Assembly (NCBI GenBank): GCA_036939975.1
Contig: JALLPB010000475.1
Location: forward strand, 1-15,408
DNA from: Cyclostephanos tholiformis
Lineage: Eukaryota > Bacillariophyta > Thalassiosirophyceae > Thalassiosirales > Thalassiosiraceae
DNA length: 15,408 nucleotides
Direction of reading: 5' to 3'
Below the pieces are notes generated by a model. That model saw only the letters and a program-made list of their open reading frames with translations, made no database searches and was not told the origin of the DNA. Position 1 is the first letter of the stretch; each line of letters opens with the position of its first letter. A program made the translations under genes and the position numbers. Shown one piece after another: positions 8,964-15,408 of the stretch.

Positions 8964-9184
8964 GATAGCTTAGTCGTTTGGTGTTGGCTGGGCGTTTTAT
9001 TTGGCTTACTATTTTGTTATGTTCCGTTCTGCCGCACTAGAGCAACAACGAATTGAAGCAAAAATAATAGTGTAGTGAGAGGAGAGGCAGGTAATAAAAT
9101 AAAGGTGAGAGACGAGGTTGAGCGGTGACTCCCTTATTCGCAAGGGTGACACGTGGATCCTGTCTCTATCGTACTTACCTACCT

Positions 9185-9290
9185 ACCTAGTTTTCTGTGG
9201 AAATGATGTGATTTGTACTATTTTAGTAAGATGTGACGTATCGTACGTAGTTTCTAAAACTAGGTACCTATGATCACTAAACTAAAATAG
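9185..9290. repeat. Two interleaved inverted repeats upstream of the P450
   Basis: The arm acctagtttt at 9185-9194 is complemented by aaaactaggt at 9256-9265, and ctattttagt at about 9217-9226 by actaaaatag at about 9281-9290. The arms interleave rather than nest, so they cannot all form one simple hairpin. They may be the ends of a small degenerate element or a set of protein-binding sites. Confidence 0.6.
9234..9240 (+). promoter_or_regulatory. TGACGTA, CRE-like bZIP site
   Basis: TGACGT is the core of CO2/cAMP-responsive elements described in diatom promoters and bound by bZIP factors. Here it sits about 110 bases upstream of the P450 start codon. A single 7-mer is weak evidence, and regulation is inferred only from position. 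Confidence 0.25.
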
Positions 9291-9350
9291 ATAGTAGATA
9301 CCCCACATATCATAGGAAACAGATCATTCCATGATGGGATTTTGAGAACC

Positions 9351-10709
9351 ATGCTGGTCCATCCTCTAAATTCCCTCGTCGTGTTCATACTTGTACCGCA
9401 CGCCGTCTCCTTCATTGATCAGACCAATGTACGAGTATCAAACTCTCATAGATTTGCGGCAATTGCACAACCATGTTCGGAAGCATCACCACCCGGACGC
9501 CCCACGCCTCGCTTCTTTTCCTTCCTGTTCGACGACACGTTCCAACTACTGAATTCCAAGACGATGGGCACATACCAGGTCAGTAGGAAACGCCAGTTTG
9601 GTCCGGTGTATAAGTCAAACATATTTTTTCGGCCTGCGGTATTTGCGACGGATGAGGCCAGCATGGCCGACTTGAGTGCGGAGGAGTCTAGAAAGAATCT
9701 GGACGCCTTCTTCCCGCCACACCACAAGAAACTTTTCGGCCCTCAGTCTCTGTTGGTGCAATCGGGAGAACAGCATGCACGCCTTCGGCGCTTGATACAA
9801 CCAACTCTATCGCCAGCTGCCGTAAAAAGTTATCAGCAAGTTATTGATTCGTCCGTGGCCAAATTTCTGCAGGATCTAAGTCGGAAATGTGCGAGTGAGT
9901 ACGTCCCGGTGGTACCAGAGCTTCGTTCCTTCTTCATTTCTCTCGTCGTGCAGATTCTGCTCGGTGATGATGCACTCGATAACAATAAGCTTGTGGCGGA
10001 TCTTTCACTTTGGTCGAAGGGACTGTTGGCTCCACCACTCAACTTTATGCCGTGGTCCACGGCAGCAAGGGCAATGAGGGCACGAAAGCGAATTGCAAGC
10101 CGGCTTGAAACGATAATCGAAAACAAGTCAACGTATGGATTGCTCGGTCGATTAGTTTCGTATCGCGATGAGAATGGGGATAAATTATCCACGGGTGATG
10201 TCATTGACAATGTCCTAACGCTCATCTCTGCTGGCTCTGATACAACCGCGTCGGCTGTTACATCGCTTATTATGATACTGTCTCCTGAGATCAAGGAAAC
10301 AATAAAGGCCGAACCAGAAAAGATGTTAGCTCTTTTGGACAAGGTGCTTCGAGTTTATCCTCCCGCGCCATTTCAAGTTCGATTGAACAAGGACGAGCCT
10401 CTCCATGTTGGAGGGTATTTGATTCCTCCGAACTGGCTGGTGGTTTATGGATATGCGGGTGCGTTATTCTCGGAGTCGACTGAATGGACAGATCTTAAAG
10501 ATAATGCTAGTCCTTCATCGTCTTTAGCCTTCGGTGGTGGTCCTCGAATGTGTCCGGGACGATGGTTGGCGTCAACAGTGCTGATGGCTTACTGTCGAGA
10601 ATTGGTGAATTTAGAATGGAAGTTAGATCCGAATCAAAATTTGGAGCAACGATATACTCCAGGCCTCTTTCCTATGGATGGCCTCAGACTAAAGTTCACG
10701 TTGCAGTGA
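9351..10709 (+). CDS. Cytochrome P450, CYP26/CYP120-like, with altered ExxR motif
   Basis: The protein is 452 residues. The frame extends to a TTG at 9342, but the first ATG is at 9351. Residues 1-20 (MLVHPLNSLVVFILVPHAVS) look like a signal peptide followed by FIDQ, compatible with plastid import. P450 landmarks: FGPVYKSNIFFRP (about 83-95), the C-helix region SGEQHARLRRLIQPTLSP (138-155, in CYP120-like style), I-helix SAGSDTT (293-299) for oxygen activation, GGYLIPPNWLV after the K helix, and the haem loop FGGGPRMCPG (394-403) with Cys401 as thiolate ligand. Odd points: the K-helix motif normally ExxR is K331-V-L-R334 (DKVLRVYPP); only about 30 residues separate the I-helix motif from it, where 50-60 is usual; and the PERF/meander region (SESTEWTDLKDNAS) is short. 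It is a haem monooxygenase by family, with unknown substrate. Codon use is visibly less GC-rich than the J-domain and glycosyltransferase genes. The frame is intact, so it is not an obvious pseudogene. Confidence 0.88.
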   Translation: MLVHPLNSLVVFILVPHAVSFIDQTNVRVSNSHRFAAIAQPCSEASPPGRPTPRFFSFLFDDTFQLLNSKTMGTYQVSRKRQFGPVYKSNIFFRPAVFATDEASMADLSAEESRKNLDAFFPPHHKKLFGPQSLLVQSGEQHARLRRLIQPTLSPAAVKSYQQVIDSSVAKFLQDLSRKCASEYVPVVPELRSFFISLVVQILLGDDALDNNKLVADLSLWSKGLLAPPLNFMPWSTAARAMRARKRIASRLETIIENKSTYGLLGRLVSYRDENGDKLSTGDVIDNVLTLISAGSDTTASAVTSLIMILSPEIKETIKAEPEKMLALLDKVLRVYPPAPFQVRLNKDEPLHVGGYLIPPNWLVVYGYAGALFSESTEWTDLKDNASPSSSLAFGGGPRMCPGRWLASTVLMAYCRELVNLEWKLDPNQNLEQRYTPGLFPMDGLRLKFTLQ

Positions 10710-11087
10710 ATTGATTTATTATTCGAACGCATTGTGGAGTGAAGAGACGTAAAACTTCAGTCGACCCGCAATTACTCAATTTTGTGTTATGGAAAACCCT
10801 CTGCCTTAGGCATTATCATTTTCTGGCTGATAACATCTTACCAAACGCATATTTTTCACCAGTGCAACGATACACTAAAGATCGGATTTAATGGAATTCA
10901 GGCCCTTGAGGCAAGGAAACTAAATCTAGCAGTCGGAAGTGTGGAAATTTATTATTGATCTCGCAATATTCATGCTATTTTGGCTGGACTGTTGCCTTTG
11001 AATTGTGTTTGCATATGTTACGGGAACTATATCAAGAAACTCCCCTCATTACTATATTTGATGAATGCATTGAAAGGTTAATAATAT
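10710..11087. other. Intergenic region between convergent genes
   Basis: The 3' flanks of the plus-strand P450 and the minus-strand glycosyltransferase gene meet here. The sequence is AT-rich without recognisable coding, RNA gene or long repeat. Confidence 0.55.
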
Positions 11088-14000
11088 CTATCCTAATTTT
11101 ACAGTTGCCGAATCATGCTCGTTCATCAAAACAGCCACCTTTGCCGGTCGTTTCGTTTCGTCTAACAGTATCGCTTTGATTGTAACCTTTGATTCCAGCT
11201 CACAGTCGCACTGCACCGGATTACTCTGCGGAATCGATTTGGTGCACAATGCGTCCCTCGTCTTTGGGTAGGATAAGGCAAACGCCCCCGGCAAAACACT
11301 TACTTTGTAGGATAATGCCGCGAGCTGTGCCAAACGAAGCAAATGAAAACACTGTCTCCCTCGGAAGTCTTCCACTTCAGGAGATAAGTCTAATGTCATC
11401 ATTTCCTTCTTCGGGCCAAGTCGATCAATCATGAGTATCGGAGACTTGTCGAACTTTTGAAGGTATTCTAGTTGCTCGCCTTTCGGGTCTAGCAACGAAA
11501 CTAGCGAAACTTCGATGCTATCGTGGATCTCGGCCATGGCCACGAGGGAAGTTTTAGCCTCTCCACTAAATCCTCCAGGAGTTCCATAGATATCAGCAAC
11601 GGAGAGATCCCACCATAGATCTTCCATCAATTCTTCGACATTGTTCCCTGTAACCGAAGGATGAACATCGGTTAATCGACGAGCGTCAGGTTCCTCTGCA
11701 TCATCGTCGCCGTCCTGACTGTCGCCACCGTTGCACTTCACACAATCATACTTTGAAAGGTCAGAAACGATGGACTGCTTGCCTCGCAGTGATGGTAGCA
11801 AAGTCGCACCTACACTAGGGTAAATGCCTCTATCCATTGGGAGACGATTCTTTGCCTCTACATCGTCAATTATATCGTCTCTCGTGGATGCGAACTGCGG
11901 AATCACGAATACATGCCCCGGCATGTCAGCATACACCCGAGCCTCGCGCATGGCGTACGAAGATGCCTCGCTCGATAGCAGCAAACCCCTTTCTATTTCC
12001 AGGCCAGAGATTATCCATCTCGTGGGAGCGGCGTGGGTTGCCATGTTCATCAGAGCCTTGCGACTGACAGTTGGATGGTGGAAGGAATCGACGATGGCGA
12101 CTAATGAATTCCGAAGGTGAGGCGAGGATGACGCTTCGTTCAGAGCAAAAACCTCCTTGATCATTTCCATCGTTCGAGCATATGAATTGTCATCGTCTTG
12201 AGTGCGACCCACGTGAATCAATAAAACGCTGGGCTGTCGAGCGCCCCAAATGTATATGTTGGACTCCGCCATAGCGAGTAAATTTCGAACCATCGTCGTC
12301 TCCTTCATGTGCGACTGCGTGATTTGAAGGGTGAGGGCGAGCGTGACGTCCTTGTTTGCATCGACGAGCCTCCCATCCCACCAGGCAGCGGTCGTTTTCG
12401 AATCGGTCTTCTTCGTACCCCTCACGGCGCTGGTTTTGAACGACGCAGACGACTTGCTTGGTGATCTCAAAATGGTCACCGACGCGGAGTCGCGCGGGAG
12501 GTATGTTTCATCATCGTCCGATGGTACGCCAGGTCGTGGCCACGACGCTGCGACCTTGCATATGATGGCACCCTTGGGATGCCCCTTGGGGATCGAGTAT
12601 AGACAAAACTTATTCCCCGTGGCGCGAGATGCGGTGGAACCCGTGTCCGCGGACATCCACGCCGAGGTGGCGAACGTAGACCACGATCGTGGTCCTTGTC
12701 GCAAATTATTCTTCCAGCCGGACGAGACCGATGTCGGAGGAAAGAGGGGCAAGGTCCCCTCCTTCGTCACTATTAACCCCGCCATGGCGTTCGTGGATCG
12801 AATGCCGTGCGACGGCAGGAGTTCCGTGGTACGGTATATTCGTTTCCATTCCTTTGTTTGTGTAGAAGACATGGATGCCGAAGTCAGAATTCAAAGACAG
12901 AATGCAGAATGCCATGAGGAATACGATGTATTGCGAACGAAAAACCAAATGCCACGTAACTGATCGCGTGGTGTCCACATCGACGCATTTCCAATTACAC
13001 AAAATCATTGAAGGGTGGAATGCCTCACCTGAAAATGAAAGAACGGGAAGCTGTTTATCCCCTCCGGGAAAACCTTGGTCCTAACGACGAATTTTTGCTT
13101 GTACAATATCCCCTTCTCCAATATCACCACCTCGTCGCTCTTGACGTTGCCGTCCACGGTGCATATGTCCATCTGGTAGGTCCTCGGAGCCCAGAACATG
13201 CACTTCACCTTCGATGCATCCGCGTCGCCGGCATCGTGGAGCATGCGATACGTCTCGACCTTCGTCCTTTCGCCAACGTACTTCTGTATCGACAGTCCCC
13301 TCTCGGAATACTTTGGATACTTCGCCCTGTCCTCGAACCAGTCGTGCGGCAACGATAGCAGCCTATCGCCCGATTCGATCGACGACGACGTGTACAGCAC
13401 CGATTTCGGCCGATACGATATCGAGCTCGTCAACGAGGGCGACGATCCTAATGACAGGTACACGCCCTGGGCGTATACGGGACTCTCCTCGAGGTAATCC
13501 GTCGATGCCTTAACGGCCCACTTCACCCTAACGTCCTTCCTCATCAAAACGGCCTGGGAATAGCATCCCTCCGCGCTCTCGAACGTCAACGTCTCCGGAT
13601 GGGCGTACCTAATGTCCATCTCGCTCAGGTACTTGCAATGTCTCCACAACTGATTGATAATGTGAGGATCGTTCCGATGGAACGTGAATTGCCCCCTCAA
13701 ATACAGTTTGTCCTGATCGCCGTAACCGTACGTTACCACGTCGTAATCGTTCCACTCGTCGTCGTCGATCCACCGCGACATGTCGCCGAATACCACGTCG
13801 AGGTCGGAATATCCCCAGTGGGTGTATCCGGCGAGGTAATCCGCGAATATATGGCCGAAGGCGGGCTTGTACTCGACGAGTATGTAAGGCAGGTTGATGA
13901 TCTGCCTCGACAGGCGACGTATCAACGTTTCCAACGGAGTCTGCATGATCCCGTCCGATTGACGCTGATCGGTGACCCTGGTGAATAGCCTCGCCAATCC

Positions 14001-14627
14001 GCATTCGTTGTTCGTTCCGTCCGCATCATCTTCCTCCCCCCTCCCAGCACCGCCGCCTCCGTCTCCTCCGGTGTTCATGTCGATCAATTTCACATTGCTC
14101 GGCAACCGATCGGCATCGGGCAGCATCGACCCGGGCACGAAGCAGTGAAATATTAGATAGTCGATATCGTCGCCGGAGCCAGCCGCGCTCGTCGCGAATA
14201 TGTCGAAATACGGCGGAAACATCGGCGCGCCGTCCGAGCCGGGGAGGTACGGTATCACCACGGCTAGACGATGTTTCCGTTCGTTCAGGTCGGCGTAGGG
14301 ATTATCCCTCGCCCCCTCCACCCCATCATCTTCGTTACCCCCCCCCATACCGGACGTCATCCCCGTCGTCATCCCGACAACGCCGCCGCCACGACGACTA
14401 CGGCGCGGATGGGCGGAAGTGGGGGAGGGCAAATTCGAGCTCAACGCTAGTATTAGGAGGTAGGCCAATCCCAACGTCAACGTCGATGCGACGACCCGCA
14501 ATGCCAACGACGACGACGACGACGACGACGAATACGAATACGATCGGAGGAGATTGGAAAATGCCATGCGACGATGATGCCTCCACCGCCACCACATCGT
14601 CCTTGGGGGGGGGGAGGGGGATGGCAT
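11088..14627 (-). CDS. Two-exon tandem glycosyltransferase: DUF6625 domain plus GT49/LARGE-like domain
   Basis: Exon 1 (14627-13029) and exon 2 (12851-11088) join in phase 0 to give about 1120 residues. At the splice, FPFFHFQ runs into EWKRIYRTTE, giving HFQEWKR, an ending typical of DUF6625-type transferases; unspliced, both halves end or begin abruptly. The N-terminus is basic and Ser-rich with one membrane helix at about 41-64 (LALRVVASTLTLGLAYLLIL), so a type II Golgi protein is likely. The stem is Gly-rich. Domain 1 (about 119-540) shows HRLAVVIPYLPG, YKPAFGHIFADYL (253-265), then GYTHWGYSDLDVVFGDMSRW with the DLD metal/nucleotide-sugar motif at 275-277. Domain 2 (about 700-1090) resembles GT49, the C-terminal half of LARGE: DVTLALTLQIT, then SRKALMNMATHAAPTRW, IISGLEIERG, GHVFVIPQFAS and late YKVSVLPGAFALSYPK. 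Where LARGE has DID, this has LEI, so domain 2 may not be catalytic. The donor and acceptor sugars are unknown. The start could also be Met11 (14597) or Met21 (14567). The domain 1 call is strong; domain 2 is moderate. Confidence 0.8.
12852..13028 (-). other. Spliceosomal intron, 177 nt, phase 0
   Basis: On the minus strand the donor is TTTCAG|GTGAGG (intron from 13028) and the acceptor is ACAAACAAAG|GAATGG (intron ends 12852). Without splicing, exon 1 runs seven more codons (VRHSTLQ) to a stop. An ATG at 12872 within the intron, in frame with exon 2, gives exon 2 the look of a separate gene. GT-AG ends, preserved frame and the restored HFQEWKR motif support splicing. Confidence 0.8.
14511..14530. 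repeat. GAC triplet run in exon 1 of the glycosyltransferase gene
   Basis: This run codes the poly-Ser tract just before the membrane helix, in the cytosolic tail of the presumed type II protein. It is the same repeat class as in the J-domain gene (3498-3533, 4131-4160) and the YbaB-like gene (about 8812-8839). Confidence 0.85.
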
Positions 14628-14858
14628 GATTTGATTGGAGTTATATCTATTATATATTGATCGATTCTCTCGTCTTGGGCGCCGTCTAATTGCTTCCTAT
14701 CCTATATTATTATTTGGTGAAGCTGTGTGTTCTCGGCGGCGTCGTCTGCGCGCCATCCAGGATTTTGGAGGGGAATACGACTCTCCATCAATCGTAGGTA
14801 GAGTAATAAATACTTACTATTAGAACGTGGCTTACTTCTTAAGCGATCTACCTACTAT

Positions 14859-14888
14859 AGTACCTATTTTATTTTTATACTAGGTACT
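14859..14888. repeat. AT-loop hairpin with TACCT/AGGTA stem
   Basis: The arm agtacct at 14859-14865 pairs with aggtact at 14882-14888 around a 16-nt AT-rich loop. Similar TACCTA/TAGGTA words occur at about 9177-9271 and 14931-14942. Confidence 0.6.
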
Positions 14889-15354
14889 TTAAAAGACATC
14901 ACATCATCTCCTCACACTCGTAGAAATAAATTAGTAGGTACGTAGTATTCCCGTCACCACCCCTACTCGCTACATACATACCATACACCTCACGCCCCCA
15001 CTCACACCGCTCCCTTACACCCTCCTACCCGGTCCCCCTCACCGCCCCTCCTCACCGCCCCGACCATTTGCTGTCGGTTGTCGTATGATATAAGCGATCG
15101 CTTCGAAAAAAAAACGGGGGGGGGGGGAATGTCATCGTATTATAATGTATGTTCTCCGGATTTCCGCGTCCCAAATACGCGCGGGCATTCATTATTTATA
15201 TTATACATGTATATTATATATTTGCTCGGGCATCGTATCAAAACCCCCCGTCCCTACGTCGATTCGACCTCCTTCGTTGGCTCTTCTATCTCGATCTCTA
15301 CATCTCTCTCTCTCACACACACGTACATGATGCCTCTCGACAATCTTATTCCCC

Positions 15355-15408
15355 CCCCCCTTCTCGCAACACCAATATATATATATATTGGTGTTGCGAG
15401 AAGGGGGG
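15355..15408. repeat. Perfect 54-nt palindrome at the window edge
   Basis: The arm from 15355 (CCCCCC then TTCTCGCAACACCAATATAT) is the exact reverse complement of the arm ending at 15408, with its centre between 15381 and 15382 in an AT run and no spacer. The right arm is cut by the window end, so the true length may be greater. Confidence 0.97.

Larger units (their letters stand above)
8964..9350. promoter_or_regulatory. Shared upstream region of divergent YbaB-like and P450 genes
   Basis: The YbaB-like gene reads left from 8963 and the P450 reads right from 9351. The region is rich in small palindromic elements: a CACGTG core at 9153-9158, TACC repeats at about 9177-9188, a 10-bp inverted repeat (9185-9194 with 9256-9265), a second pair (about 9217-9226 with 9281-9290) and TGACGTA at 9234-9240. 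A tiny upstream frame ATG ATG GGA TTT TGA (9331-9345) ends five bases before the P450 start. Confidence 0.5.
14628..15408. other. Gene-free right end of window
   Basis: The left part is the promoter side of the glycosyltransferase gene. Then come an AT-rich patch with TAGGTA/TACCTA motifs (about 14793-14945), a C-rich and G-poor strand-biased stretch (about 14950-15066), a GCGATCGC palindrome at about 15094-15101, a run of A then G (about 15106-15127), CT/CA-rich sequence, and the terminal palindrome. I found no coding frame with protein-like content. Confidence 0.6.

Noticed and set aside
9342..9350. Start of the P450 at 9342
   Set aside because: The codon there is TTG; the first ATG is at 9351 and begins the hydrophobic signal directly.
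12852..12872. ATG at 12872 as the start of a separate 594-residue gene
   Set aside because: The first seven codons fall inside a GT-AG intron, and joining exon 2 to the upstream frame restores HFQEWKR. It could still be an internal promoter product, but that is less likely.
1..15408. CRISPR array, prophage, operon or bacterial mobile element
   Set aside because: Introns, eukaryotic targeting peptides and gene spacing point to a nuclear algal genome; no spaced direct-repeat array, integrase or transposase was seen.

Overview
The window looks like nuclear DNA of a stramenopile alga, most likely a diatom. The evidence is GT-AG spliceosomal introns, several N-termini that read as a signal peptide followed by a phenylalanine in an ASAF-like context (the bipartite plastid import signal of diatoms and relatives), in-frame (GAC)n/(GTC)n triplet runs coding Ser or Asp, and product types typical of such genomes. 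There is no operon structure. Genes are mostly single-exon and lie on both strands. I cannot name a species.

Layout from left to right: (1) 671-1177 (-), a small cysteine-rich secreted or surface protein with a fresh 33-bp tandem duplication; (2) 1754-4261 (-), a large class B J-domain co-chaperone with low-complexity arms; (3) 4895-5811 (+), a two-exon DUF2358 (NTF2-like) protein, probably plastid-targeted; (4) about 6.17-6.49 kb, a possible gene relic; (5) 6947-7252 (+), a small single-helix protein probably of the plastid; (6) 8394-8963 (-), a YbaB/EbfC-like protein probably of the plastid; (7) 9351-10709 (+), a cytochrome P450 with a normal haem-binding loop but an altered K-helix motif and two shortened regions; (8) 11088-14627 (-), best read as ONE two-exon gene coding an approximately 1120-residue type II membrane protein. 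This last protein has a DUF6625-type glycosyltransferase domain joined to a second, GT49/LARGE-like domain that appears to lack the DxD metal site. The last 780 bases have no gene and end in a perfect 54-nt palindrome at the window edge.

The genes do not form one obvious pathway. Four of them (DUF2358, the small membrane protein, YbaB-like and the P450) carry plausible plastid presequences, so a plastid theme is the only shared trend. The most novel item is the tandem glycosyltransferase gene, whose halves look like two separate genes unless the 177-nt phase-0 intron is recognised. The P450 and the contig-edge palindrome come next. All functional calls rest on reading motifs by eye, and no database search was run.
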